Below are positions 1 to 12,994 of a stretch of 64,000 nucleotides of DNA, piece after piece. How positions within the stretch are numbered: position 1 is the first letter of the stretch; each line of letters begins with the position of its first letter. The DNA lies in the NCBI RefSeq assembly GCF_963583255.1, contig NC_084816.1:13875100-13939099 (forward strand), read 5' to 3'. The translations under genes were made by a program, and so were the position numbers. This DNA comes from Pyrus communis. Its lineage: Eukaryota > Streptophyta > Magnoliopsida > Rosales > Rosaceae. Below the pieces are notes generated by a model, which did no database searches, was not told the DNA's origin, and was given only the letters and a program-made list of their open reading frames with translations.

Positions 1-689
1 AGAGAAACCTTTTTAGGATAGAATCCTTGTTCTAAGCTGGGAGAATCCTAGAGGAAATCTAGAAGTAGATATTGCATCCTCTTTAGGAGTGTGATGTGGT
101 GCACACCAATTCTTAGATTGCAGGAACACCAAGACTTATGGAGATATGACCAATTCCATTCTGGATTGATCAAATCCTGTCTTGTGGAACAAGCATGGTC
201 GTTCCAACTAAGTCGCTCGGACTTTGCCCATTGCCCTGGAGCAGAGTGATGGTGGCATTGCTGCTCTGTTTGATCCAGCTCCACTCATAGCTAGTGAGTC
301 CATGACCGGACTTCTGAGGTAGCTATATCCTGATCAGCCTTATTTTGGCCACATAACTACCCCTAACTATGTATCTGAAAGCAACTTGTTCTCTTTAGGA
401 TGGATACTTATCCAAAGATCACACCTTTCAAAGTAAGCTGGAATACGTACCATTTAATCTTCTGTTTTCATGTGGTGATTCGACTCCTTGCAAAGTAATG
501 AAGGCGTTTCGGATTGAGACGTGCAATCTTGAGTACCGTACCATAAATGGTGTAAAGATGATGTCTACTTTTGTTGCGTGTGCACGAAAAATAAGAAATT
601 ACCTCTGAAACTCTTCACTGATTTTGACCGTTAGATTTGTTGATCCTAAGAAAAGCAGTTCATATTCAATGGCTAGATGGCTTCATTAA

Positions 690-3050
690 ATGCTATCTAT
701 TAACCTCGAACCCCTTTCTTCCTCTTTCAAAAAATCCCTAAATGGTTTAAGGAAAAAGGCTCCAACTTTCTTCCCTTACTCATTCAAAAAAAATTCTAAT
801 CTTTTCAACCCCTTTCCATGGTATTTGCTAGCAAGACTTCAAAATTACCCAAGGTCTCACCTTACAATCTTTCGCTAACAATAGTCTGCAGTAAAGAAAA
901 TGACCAAGCCTTTGTTGAAAGTCGTCTGGATATCTTAAATCAATGTAAAGTTTGGTGGGAACCTAGCCAAGATGTTAATGTGTATCTTATGCTGTTTGAT
1001 CCCCCTATGTCCCTACACCAGAATTCATCCATGGTTCTTAGACCTAAGTCTAAGGTTTCCTCTACTTGACCTTCTGAATGACATCTTGATCAGCTACAAC
1101 ATGGCTATCTGCAACCTAACCCCTAACCGCTTTCAGACTCATCACATGCTTCAAGATTCTAAATCAATGGTATGGGGCTAAACTTGGCCTTCAAGAATTT
1201 AGAGTGTTATTCAATGCACGTAAAAACTTTGATGGCCACTATTACTTCATGGTAAGACCCAACCTCATTTGGGAGCTATACATCTTGGATGTCCCTTGAC
1301 ACGATAATGATTGGTTCAAAGACATTCTTATTGTTGATGGTGATTTGGAGTGAGATGTCTCGAGAGTTAGAGTTAGGACTATTCTTTCTCCCAAGTTTAA
1401 TTCAGTAATGAATTGGAAGGCGGGGTCTGTCGCCCATAGTTGATTAACCAAGCAATGCAGAATCCTGCCAAGCACTATAAAGGGAAATGGTTGTTTTTCC
1501 CAATCTGATTTTCTGATCGTGGGAAGAGTCGTACTGTCAATATTGCTCAAAGTTCCTTATTTGAATCCGGAATGGATTAGAGCAAAAAATGCCCATAAGG
1601 GGATCTATTTCTTTAAGTCCAAAATATCTCCAACTTCTAATAAGAAAACCCGAAAAAGATCTGACTCTGCCTCTTCAACACTGTTAGCTGGTCCTTACCA
1701 GGCATGTATGTCGATAACAGATACGACACCTGAGAATACAGAAACAGAGAAAGAGACTCCATTGTTAAGGAAAAATAGAGGTGTCGCCATTTTTACAAAC
1801 GTAGAGCCATCTGTTCCGCAACTTTTCATTGAAGAACCCCCAACTTCTTCCATCTTTCTCACAAGGACCATCGCAAACTTCGAACCTGATACCCCACAGT
1901 CACAGCAGCGGAAGGCTTTTCCGGCACATGCTAGTGAAGTCCAGTCCCACGAACTTCCATTTTCTCCAATTTAGACCCTTTTAGTGGCAAAGGGTCTACC
2001 CAAACCCGTGGGGGCATTCACCATGGCTGATACTTCTTTACCTACTGCTTTGCATATACTTGAAGGGAGGATGCAGCCTCTACTTGTGCTTAAACCTTGA
2101 TAAACCACATTGTTTTCCCGATGGATGCCAGCGATCTTCGAAACGCGAATTACGCTTGAGCTCTACTTGGTATTGCGATTGCTCTTGCAAATTAAAAAAA
2201 GGTTTGCATAACCTTCGAAGATGTCATGAAAGCCGTTACGAGGTAATACATCATTCCTTTTTTCGCAAAATGATTTCAGTAATTTTCGTCTTTTCCTTCT
2301 CACTCGCGTTGGTTAGGATCACGTATGGATGAAATAGTCATTCTTTTGACAAGTGGAGCAAATTCGCCATCTTGATCGGTTTTCCTTACAAGATTCAAAG
2401 GCTACATTGAAGCTCGAGTAGCAAGTAGGCGGAACAGAAAGCCATGAAGGAAGCCCATGAGAAAGAAGTGGAGAAGTACATCGACGAGGCCACCCTCGAG
2501 GAAATGAAGACGAGTAACTACAAGGCGGATCTCATTAAGGTGCAAGATGAGCTAGAGCAAGAGCTTAAGGTCAAAGTTGAATCGAACGGGTATTATCTTC
2601 AAAACGGAATGCTGAGGAAGCGTACGTGCTGGCCTGCAGTCATAGGTGGAGAAACTTCGTAACGAGGTTCAGCAAAAAGACAACGTTCATTGTACTATCT
2701 TCAACAACTTAAGGATTTGCATGAGTCAGAGTCTGCGGCTTTTCGTGTTGCTCATAGGAAGGCAATTAAAGAAGAATATACCAAAGGGTATAACCTCGGG
2801 TATTTTTCAGGCTAGACGCATCGAGACCATCTTGGTGGCTAGGACATCCACAAGATTTATGAAGAAATCGAAAATACACTTCCTTGTCCTAGAAGACTTA
2901 CTGAACGAGATCTTGGACTTAGAAGTGAAGTGAGAGGAAGTGTTTAGTTCTAGTGATGATCTAGTATCCAATGTGCCTACTAATCCTTCGACTTCTGCTA
3001 GAGAAAAGGGTGCCGCGAAAGGAGATTAACTTAATGTTTTGCCAGGATGG
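690..3050 (+). pseudogene. decayed retrotransposon gag-like region
   Basis: Short open frames (818-1069, 1519-1974, 2444-2662, 2646-2933) in shifting plus-strand frames look like one broken coding region. Around 1230-1440 a frame reads YYF, then ELYILDVP, then DNDWFKDILIVDGDLE. This resembles the part of plant 'putative gypsy type transposon' proteins that ends in a W-K-x-x-F-F-V block. The 2444-2662 frame is strongly charged and heptad-like, rich in E, K and L, suggesting a coiled coil, which is common downstream in these proteins. Stops and frameshifts occur throughout and no pol domain was seen. The family assignment is inference from pattern; the decay is directly visible. Confidence 0.4.
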
Positions 3051-4850
3051 GGGCATATATCTCTTCTATAACTCAAACTTATTTGTCTATGTATTAAAAA
3101 GTTTTCTTCTTTCATTAATTGCTTCTTTGTGTGTGTATATGTTTGTCTTTTTAACAGCGATCAAGTTTTGGGAACTTCTTATCATTTGCTTCTATATCCG
3201 AGAATATAGTTTAATCCGACAATCATTGACAATCTTTTTGAAGTAAGCTAACTTCGAAGTAATGAGTGACAGAGCAAAACACGAGTAAGTTTGTGAGCCA
3301 AGGACAAAGCTCGAACGCCTCCTCAGTAATACTGATTCGAAAAACATTACCTATCCCTATCATGATTACCGAAGTACCACCTTACTCTGGTACCAATATT
3401 AAACCCATGAAAAATATTTACTCTGCACTTACCTCAGTTCATTGATCTGATTAAGGATGGGAAAGTAACATCTTGAGTTTTGGAATGGCTTCTAGTCTTT
3501 GTCTTGCATGCCCCCGATTCATGGTTGAAGGTCTTCGTATATGTGATGTGTAACTTAAGGAAGGTTTCTTCCTTAGATCGAATTGCCTGTTCATTCCCAA
3601 TGTATCTTAAACGAAAGTTCTTTAGGGACTTACCCGCCAGCATACGGGTCGAAACCCTTTGAAATCCTTTTGTCAGACCTTACGCATCGAACCTAAAGTG
3701 TTTCTGATCTGATTACCTTGGCTAACTTAGCCGAAGAATTTTTGCATATTGGAGCTCAATTGGAACAAATTTCCTCTTAGGGATTGCCTAATCTTATGCC
3801 CTATTCGGACTTATTGAACACATGGTGTCGCAAAATATACTTGACTTAATATGTTGGTTCGAGATAGAAGTAGTTGTACTCGAGGTTGGAGTTCAGAGCC
3901 ACTCTCAGATGATTTCTGGATCGCCCTTTCAACTATTCCATCAAATGGCGTAGTGCCCAGGTTTGAATGTTATAACCCACAACCTTATCAGTTGCGTAAA
4001 CTTTTCAGAGGCCTGATGGTGCATTGGACTTTCGAGTCAAGGCGCCATGTGCCCGTGTCCGTAGCCTGACAATCTTAACTTAGCTTATTATGGTTTGAGT
4101 CACCCACTGCTAATTAAACAGTACGAAATAGGCCAAATGAGATTTCTGACAGTGTTACTTTGGACTTTTAGACTTGCAATCATGCGAAGTTTTCTTAAGT
4201 TTATGCTTTATTCAAGTAAGTGAGGTATTCCCTGCATCACTGAAAAAAAAAACAAAAAAAAAAAACCATTGAACATAAGATAAACTAACTTCAGAATCTT
4301 TTATGGTAAAGGAAATAGGGTTGTTTGATAAGATGGTGTGATTGAATTTGGGTTAGATTGCATGCATATCTCCAAGAAGGAGAATCAATTGACTAGTGTA
4401 GTTCTAAGAAAAGATGATATAATATAAGAATTACAACAGGGATTATCGTTTACGATAAGCCTATAGCAGGGCGTTAAGGATATGAGTTCTCTGTGGACTT
4501 GTCTTCGCACAGACAGCAGTGTTGCGATTGAGTCTGGAATGGACGACCTGCATATCCTGGGAAGGGAATCAAACTGCATTTAATTCAGAGGGTGTTTGTT
4601 AAGTGATCTGGAGATGTTTGTAGAAAGAGGTGGGGGTCCCTTTTCTTGACATGGAACTTTCAGCTTCTCTGCCTCTTCAATGTTTCGCCCCTTGTAAATT
4701 TTGATTGGGGCTGGATAACGAGGCAACTAGTGGTTGGTTGGGTGGACAGTTCCCATGCTATGTGATAGGATTTTTACCATCTGCAAAAGTAGGGATAAAA
4801 ACACTTAAAAATACTTGCAAGAGAACAAGGTTGTTGTAGTAAGAATGCTC
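3051..4850. other. no gene seen; likely tail of the decayed element
   Basis: Only short frames occur here (3434-3643 minus, 3851-4069 plus, 4385-4579 minus), without recognisable domains. An A-rich tract lies near 4243-4266. The composition resembles the preceding degraded element, so this is probably its remaining internal or LTR sequence, but I found no boundary or target-site duplication. Confidence 0.3.
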
Positions 4851-6248
4851 CATGCAAGGTCGTTCCTATAAGGATTATTTGAAATAATTTATGTAAAAAC
4901 CAAATCTTAATTAATTATTTAAGACAAAGTTTTAGAAAAGGTTGATTTTATGACTAAAAATAATAAAAAAAAAATTTCAATTAAAAACAAAGTAAAGAGA
5001 TTGGCAAATAAAAGAACAAAATAAAACAGTTATACAAAAATCAAGTTGTAAAAGCACTAGGGTTCCACTGTCAACTTAGCAATATACGTAGTTCTTCTAA
5101 TTACTTATGATTTATACATGCATATGTTGAAGGTTAGGTTTTCCTAAAATATGCTCTACTTGGACACCCAATCTAAAATGTATACCAAACATGCAATCCG
5201 TCTATGGTATTCATATCAAATCTAAACATGCAAGAGTCATTAAGCTTTACGAAACCCTTTGAAAAACCATGCAACCCTTAAGACGTGGTATTCATCCTAA
5301 GTGAAATTACAATTATTAACCATAAGAAACTTTAGTCAATTTCAAGGACAACCCATCAACCAAAGTTGCTTCAAATTACTTTTCTAAATATCCTAATGGT
5401 AGCTAAGCATTAAGACAAATAGATAGTTTCAAACATGGTGATTAATAATTCAAAACATGCATGCATAATATCATAAGTAAATTGAAAAAAAAAAAACTAC
5501 ATATTCTTGCTAAGACTTGTGGCCTCACCCTTAAAAAAAGAGAATTAGTTACATATAATCACAATTAAATGGCAAAATATCATGAAGAAAATGATTGAAA
5601 ATACCTTGTAAAATAAAGCTAAATCTTCAAAAACTCTCTAAGTCAAGTTCTCCAAAGCAGTGTGTAGTGAACCCTCATGGTTAACTAGCCTTTATTTATA
5701 CTACTACAAAATGAAATCCTTCCTCGGAAAGGTCTTAGAATAAAACTAGGAAACAAAATAAATTAAGAGAAACTAGGAAACGATCTCCTAGTCAAACATG
5801 GAGAAATCTGTCAGCAAACTGATTAGCCATGTTCTAGGCTGAAAAAAGCTCCAAAAAGGCCCAAGACAGCTTATTTTAAAGATTAAGATGTCTTGAAATT
5901 ATCTCCCAAAAGAGCCTGAACCCAAAAAAATGTCATTTTGGAGCCAAAAGGCCCAAAAAAGCCCAAAATGTCACTTTGACAGATTCGCGCGCTGGTTTTT
6001 TATTGCATCACCATAAAATAACTGCTTGGTTGAAAAATTTGAAACTTTGATGCGAACAATTTCAATGACTCACAAAGATCTTCTAATTGGAATCACTCCA
6101 AAATCCATCCATTTGATCACTTTTTGCTCAAGAGGAAGTTGCATATCCTACATTGGAAATGTAATTCGAAGTATCAAAATTTCACCACAATAATAACCAA
6201 AATATACTAAGAATAGGGTAAAATATATAATATAAAATCGACTCATCA
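4850..6248 (-). repeat. LTR-like sequence, minus orientation
   Basis: This AT-rich noncoding stretch, read on the minus strand, begins TGATGAGTCGATTTTATATT at 6248. Such a start is typical of LTRs in plant Ty3/gypsy elements. It also contains phrases such as 'tgcaacccttaagacgtggtattc' in the style of LTR or leader regions. The other end and any target-site duplication were not found. It resembles 6416-7758 in layout but not closely in sequence. Confidence 0.35.
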
Positions 6249-6415
6249 ATGTGATACCAGTTTCGGCCTAGAATGGCGTTTTAAGGAGAGAGGCAGTCCA
6301 TAACATGGAAAGTCACCAAATGGTTGCATGGTTTTGCCTGGACTGTCAGTTTCATCACATGGTCTGCACTGTGACGCCACTAATAGAGTGGAGGGTAGCT
6401 CTTGTTGTGTTCCTT

Positions 6416-7758
6416 TCAAGTGCAAATATAAGGATAGTATAATGGCACAAGTAAGGGTGTCAAACCACAAGGATTGATTAGACCTCTACAAATTACTAGT
6501 TTTATGTGAACCCTAACTAAACAATGAAACTAACAAATTGAGTTTTGATTTTGATTTGAGAAGTAAAGTAACTTAAAATGCAAGAGAATGTAAATATGAA
6601 TAATAGAATGATTCAAAAACAATGGGAATGGAACTAGGGATACCGATTTCACCGTTATAAACCAATTCCATGAAAATTAAGTCAAAACGTATTCAACTCT
6701 CCAATCTGCAACTAGGGTTCATTTTACTCATTTATGATCATCCATTTGATGTGTGGTTGTGATCAAGTACTCCTAATTTGCAACCTAGTTGTGATGTTCA
6801 ACTTGGATTACCAAATAAGAATCCATTAAGAACTAGAAAACTTCCAAGAACCAAAGAAATCACATGGTAGGATGTATGCATAGTAGTTTCTTCATTCATT
6901 CACATGTCTACCAAGATTAAGCATGATGTGTACTATAACCTTGATCAAATAATCTGTAAGAAACCATAATGGTGATCAAACATTAAGATAAACAAACAAA
7001 TTGAACTATAAAATCAATGAATGAAACAAGAAAACTGATTGATGAATCAACTACTTTAACTTAATAACATAGAATAGTTTTGCAAGGCTACATCGAAAAC
7101 CCTAGTTATGAACTTAATTACACAACATGATTGCAGAATATATAAATATCAAGAACAACATGAGTGAAATTAAAGTTCATTGAAGAAACCCCCTTAAAGG
7201 AATGCTGATGTGGAAATCCTTTAAGCACAGCACGGCTGCGTGGTTTCTTCGGTGGCAGCGGATGGCGAAGGGAAATAGGGTTTTGTTTATGGTAGAAAGG
7301 CTAAAGAAAGAGAAGAGAGAAAGCTCTAGGCGACCCCCAAGGGGGGCTTGTGAAAAAGTGATCTAAAACCCTAGTATTTATAGGCTAAATGAGGCTGTAA
7401 CTGATTGCAAGGTGATCCCAACCAATAAGCCAAAGTTTTGAACGTTTTTCCTTATTTGGCTCCTCCAAATAAGGCTAGATATTCCAATTCATTTCCCATT
7501 CTGCTCCTGGTCTTCTAACAAACCAGATTCGTCTTGGATTCTTTATTTGGGCTTCAAAATAGGCCACAAAACTTCTTTCCACATTTGAATAAGGGTCAAC
7601 CCCAAAAATGGCATGTTTTCAATTCTTTTGCCTTCAAATTGATCCTAAAGTACATGTAAATGCACACTAACACAAAATAAGGTAAAATGCAACCAGTTTA
7701 ACTCAAAAACATCACTAAGAGGCTAAAAATGGGTGGTATAAATGCATGAAATATATCA
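6416..7758 (-). repeat. second LTR-like sequence, minus orientation
   Basis: On the minus strand this starts TGATATATTTCATGCATTTA at 7758 and ends near 'ccttgtggtttgacaccctt', a phrase commonly seen at the end of plant gypsy LTRs. It has no coding capacity. It could be an LTR of the same broad family as 4850-6248, strongly diverged. Boundaries are approximate. Confidence 0.35.
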
Positions 7759-9005
7759 GCTATCCTCTTGCCAACGTCATCGGGATGCTAACTCATTCGG
7801 CCGCACCCCTAAAGAAGACACTGACTATTGATTAATTGTCTATTAGGACTCGACTAATCATAGCATTGGAGATCAGCAGTCTGATGATAATAGTGTTGTC
7901 GCGAGGGGAGTAAGCAGCTTCTAAATCTTAGTCGGAAGGTATCTGGGCGTTATGATCGGAACCGTTGTTAGAGGTTTCCCACGTGCTGCCATTTCATCCT
8001 TTCACTTCCTCATAGGCATCCCTGGTTTCTGCCTATGCTATAGATTCTAGATAATGGTCTTTTTTTCCCAAGCAACAAGTAAGAAAAGGTTTCTAGCCTT
8101 ACAGGGCCTTTTGAGTTGTGTTCCTAGAGCAGATCCTTAGGGTTATGCATCTGGGTTTAGACCAGCAATTTTTATCAGAGCATAGGCTGGCGTCGGCTGG
8201 ACAGTCGGCTCTTCGAGGGGGAGACGATGTTTCCAAGGTCCTTACTTGTGTTTCTAATCTGGTAAGTATCTTCAACATGTCATCCCACACTTGATCTATA
8301 AAGAAATCATTTTCATCGAATGGGGGGATGGCATGGTCACTGCGTGATTGCCCAACAAAGTATTCCATTGGGGTAATATGATTTGGTCGAGAGAAATATG
8401 AGTTCACTCTCAATGAAAGTACTAATTGTTAGAACCAAATTCGTGCACCGCAGTGAGTAGCGGAGATGCACAAATCCAAGTAACTTGTAAAAGAGCAAAC
8501 AACCGTGAGCAAGCCTAAGACCCGGGGCGAGGGCGAAGGGTGTGCCGACCAAAAGCTCTCCAACAGTCAATTTAGTAAGCAAGTATATGACTCAAGCAAC
8601 AGTCGCGGGCTAATAGTACACTTGTTAAACAATCGAGTGGAATTTCCAAAATTAAGGAAGCCTCGCATGGAGGAAAAGGATTAGAAATTAAATCATTGTT
8701 CCAAAGAGTCTTACGTGGAGAAATCAATGATGAAGCAAACTTACTGATGGACTTTCCAATACCAACTTGCCAACATGAACCCTATTCAAGAACCACTTTA
8801 GCTGCCAATATAACATGCCAACTAGCAGATGTGCACAAGCCTACATTAGCTTTCTATTTTCATCGCCCTCTCCCCCTCCTCTCACACTTTACTTTTTGTC
8901 CTTTTGTCCTTATAAAAAATCAATATAAGATATTGACGGGGCTGAATCGCAATGGTTCAAGTAGGAGGGAAGGGAAGGGGAAAAAGATTAGGAGGGGAGA
9001 GAATC
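7759..9005. other. unresolved repeat-like DNA left of the LTR nest
   Basis: The minus-strand frame at 8099-8413 (104 aa) and overlapping short frames show no domain I recognise. The motif DHAIPPFDENDFFIDQVWDD is acidic and could be a gag leftover, but this is not supported further. The stretch ends at gaatc (9001-9005), directly before the outer LTR. Confidence 0.3.
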
Positions 9006-9968
9006 TGACACACCCTGACCCGGAATGCCCACCAGGACTTCGAATCGAGCTGTGTTGGCCGACACCCGAGAGGTGACAAAGCATAAAGCGTAGTGATGTG
9101 GAAAATATGAATAAATTTAAACCTAAAAATGCCTAAGTATAAGAGTGCGCTAGTGAGCGAGAAGGAACCCATTTTACACATGACGTCAAAGTATAAAGAA
9201 AGTATAGTAAAGTGATGAGAATATACCATCGAGGGTAATCTCCAATACCAAGATTTGCCAAGAATCCTCATCGACATGAAAGCTCAGCACTAAAACTTGG
9301 AGGGGTGAAAAACAAGGGTGAGTAGGCCTAAAAAATAAAGCTTTGTAAAAATCTTTTCAAAAACATAATAACCCCTCACCGTAAAACAAGTATAGTTTTC
9401 AAAATACACATCTACGTATAATAAGAAAATACTTACTCTAGCCTGCAATATCTCAAGATTCAATACGGCATCATATTTCATAAGTAAACGCATAACGTCC
9501 GTAATCAACATAATCTCGCATAAGCAACCATATCATATCCACTGCTCATCAACACATGTTGACACACAAGTTCATGCAGAGGTATTCTGACATGAACAGG
9601 ACTAGGTGTAACAATGATATACGCTCTAGTACTACAATCACGTGAAGATTGGCACTATGCACAGCACATACGAGTCCTAATTGCCTATAGCAATCTAAGA
9701 TAGGACTGACACCTACAATGGATCCAAAGTGAGCATACGGTGCGATGTGCACATACACGTGAAAGACTGGCCCTAGCCCGGGCAAGTACTAACACCAGTG
9801 CATCAAACAATAAGCAAATAACATAAATGCAGCCATGCCATAGTGATTTGATAATTCGAGTCAACATGATATTATTCATAGTCATAAACTTAATTAAGGC
9901 ATCCCTTCAAATTTATAGTGATTACCTAATTTTCACTGTTACTAGATGTATATATGGAAACTAAATAG

Positions 9969-10004
<36 letters not shown>

Positions 10005-11440
10005 CAAAGAAAAGACCCATTCACATATCATGTCGTCGAGTCGAACCTGCCTCGTAGCATCGAGGGTCCTTGCGATGCGTTTCACCTAGAAACGAAATCA
10101 TTTATGTAAACATGTAACGTATTAACGTATAAATGCCTTTTCGTACAAAGTACGGCTAATAAAGAAACTATTTTAAAAAGGTTGAATTTCGAAAAACAGA
10201 CGGCGGATTCAGGTTTGGCATGTCGAGAAACCTAAGAAAAGACCTCAGGTTCCTCCACACGCCACTCACAGTGGCTCTTTCACGCGGACCTACGCGCCTG
10301 GAGTACAAATGTAGTCGCCTTCTTCACGAGGACTTGCATTTTGCAGGTTGAACAATCGACTTCCAAAGCTCTAAACGAGCTCAAATCTCAACCAAAATTA
10401 ATGATTCAAAAACCTAAGTGAAGTAGCAAATGCAGGGAATATACCTATACAAGAGCAAGGCTGAGATATGGTCATAATTGGCCAGAAAAATTCTCTAAAA
10501 AATGGCCTAACGTCCACGGTTCCAAGCTCCCAAAATTTATGGGGAAAATTTCACTGAGGTGTAACTGCACCAAAACACCACTAAGACACAGTCTCAAGGT
10601 TTTGAATAGAACCAGAACATCACTAAGGTCCAATGGAAGGAAAAACATAACTTACCCAAGTTGGAAAACTAAGGAATGTTGCTAGATTTCCATGAAAGAG
10701 ATGATGAATCGTGGCAAAGTTCTTATGTAGTGTCGAGCTCCACGTCTGGGTTAATGCTCACAGTCTGAGCTTACAGAGATAGGAAAGGACAAGGCATGGT
10801 GGTGGTTCGATGGTCTAACGCACCGGAGTAGTTGAGTGATGATGGTTCGGTGTTACTATGCATGAGGAGTACAGAGAACTTTGAGTGAGAGAGTCTTAGA
10901 GAGCTTGAGATGAGAAACAAGTCGTGGCCATCAGCGGTGGTAGCTCCAAGACAAGGGATTTCGCTGAAGTGGTCATGTTTTGCCGGTCTTTGTAACACGG
11001 AGGAATAAGGGAGAAAGGATGAGTGAAATTCGAGAGAAAAAATGAGAGAGAGAGTCTTAGTGAGAGAGAGAGTTTGAAAATAAGAGAAATAATGGGAGAG
11101 AGAGACCGAGATCTCTGGAGGGTGAAGATATGGGATAGGGCAGGAGTGAGGTGTTGCCCTACGTGTCTCACAAATCAATACAAAATATCTCTAACAATGA
11201 AATTACCAATTTGTCCTTAATGTTCAATGTTTCATAAAATTTTAACCGTAACTTCGATTTTGATTCCGCTTACGCCTATGCGTTCGTATCGTCGAGTACT
11301 TCAAGAATACGCTAAAAGAATGGTTCATACGTCTCTCTAAACAATGGTCAATGGAAGTCAAAATTCTTGCCTCTAGGGGCATTTTCGTCAATTCACACTT
11401 TTAAAATTTATAAAATTGTAGAATTAGGGACAGGTTGTCC
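9006..11440 (-). repeat. 3' LTR of the outer Ty3 element
   Basis: It starts tgacacaccctgaccc on the plus strand and ends ggttgtcc, a decayed form of the TGTCA end seen in its partner. The matching repeat is 27773-30306. It contains a (TG)n microsatellite at about 9968-10002 where the partner has (TA)n, and a GA-rich segment near 11030-11110 that creates spurious Ser/Arg-rich frames. A 60-bp stretch present in the partner near 28715 is absent here. Confidence 0.85.
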
Positions 11441-11455
11441 CAATCTACCCACCTT
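11441..11455 (-). promoter_or_regulatory. polypurine tract of the outer Ty3 element
   Basis: Read on the minus strand this is AAGGTGGGTAGATTG, a purine-rich run directly next to the LTR at 11440. This is where plus-strand DNA synthesis is primed in LTR retrotransposons. Confidence 0.7.
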
Positions 11456-12300
11456 AAAAAAATTTCATCCCTGAAATTTGAAATCACTTGTTATACAAAA
11501 ATAGTGAAAAGACAGCAAAAAAATAAATATGTAAAGAAGATATCAAGTTAGAGGGGTTGCATAAAAAAGAATGACATTCTGTCGCGATCGGAGTGCAATG
11601 ATTCCTCTTTCATGCCTCCAAACTCATACTTTCCTTCTCCTTCAATACAATGTTATAGTATAATACTCATTATGAAAACATAAAGTTGAAAATATTTATA
11701 TATGTATAATAACCTCACGTCAATATACATATATAATACGTAAAGTTAAAATAATTGTACTGAAATTTAAAATGAACATAGAAAGTTTTTTTTTTTTTTT
11801 TCACCTACGCACTCGTTGCATCATGTACTCCAATGGTAAGTTCGTAGTATCCTTAGGTCAAGCCCAAGCAATGAATAAATAACTAAAAATGCAAACGTAA
11901 AAGGTTCTACTTGTCCACTTGCTTAACGAACCCAACAATAAGTTATCGATATTACAGTTTGCATCCCGCAATAACGACAACTCACTGTTGTCACGATAAG
12001 AAAGCAACAAATTCATGAGGGTGCAATATTACCATCTTGCCCCTCATTGGGAGATACATACAAATCGTCTAATTAACGTCTCGACCACGCCTCTATACTA
12101 CCCTCTCGGGTGACAAAGCAATTAGCACACAATTTCCTAAATTGTAATCTCGATTATTCAAATACCTGTTCGTAATACTCCTATGTCAATCATGTGCTAT
12201 GCATAAAATCTCCATACACATCTCAAATGGTATCATACTCAAAATCAAAAGTGTAACCGCAGTTACACATAACTCTAACAAAGATAAGTGTCAATCATAA

Positions 12301-12400
12301 CCATGCTAAAACTGTAGAACATACAAAAGCAAAATGTTCTCTAAGGTCCAGATAGTTCATTCAGACTAGTCGTTAGTCTGAGGGTGAAATGTGGTGTTAG
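12301..12400 (-). pseudogene. integrase remnant of the outer Ty3 element
   Basis: The minus strand reads TTFHPQTND, a stop, SE, a stop, then TIW. This matches the conserved Ty3 integrase block of the form T-x-F-H-P-Q-T-D-G-Q-S-E-R-T. A further match to the following L-E-x-M/I-L-R block is visible in the same frame. The two stops are at positions where a C-to-T change in a Gln or Arg codon would produce them, as expected after long methylation-driven decay. The position between reverse transcriptase and the 3' LTR is right for integrase. Confidence 0.75.
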
Positions 12401-12994
12401 ACAAAAGCTTAGTATGCATGGCTTTCAAGAAGACTTCACAAGACTTGGAAGTGAAACGTGCATCACAGTGAGACACATTAGTGACATGCACACCATGTAG
12501 CCGAACAATGTAGTTCACAAGTACCTTAGCGAGCAGATTCATTGTGAATTTCCCTCAAATTTAGCAAAAAAACTATGTCCAGTAGGATAAAAGACCATTC
12601 AAGAATTTGAGTGTCAAAACAAGTTCATCAAATCTAGAATACAAGACAACTGGATTGAACACATAACATCTCGCTATAACAGCAGCTTCAAGAATATTCA
12701 AGCACCAACGGTAAGGATTCGTTCAGCAGAGTATTTATTGGGTGATTGAGAAATTAATGGTCACAACTATAATTTCAAGGTTCGAGTGATTCACCTAAAC
12801 GGTCTATCTGCTTCAAAAATAATATGAAGTGTAGTAGGGTAAACATATGCCTAAAGTTGTTTAGAATGTCTTCCAGCACAAAATGTGAATATGGAATCAC
12901 AATCAACATAGAAGTTGATCGAAATGGCAGAAAAATATGATAAATTTAAGTATGAGTAATTTTACCAAATGGTCTAAAATGTAGTCCTCCCAGG

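Noticed and set aside
11023..11220. Arg/Glu/Ser-rich frame (and 29885-30115)
   Set aside because: Produced by GA-rich tracts in the outer LTRs.
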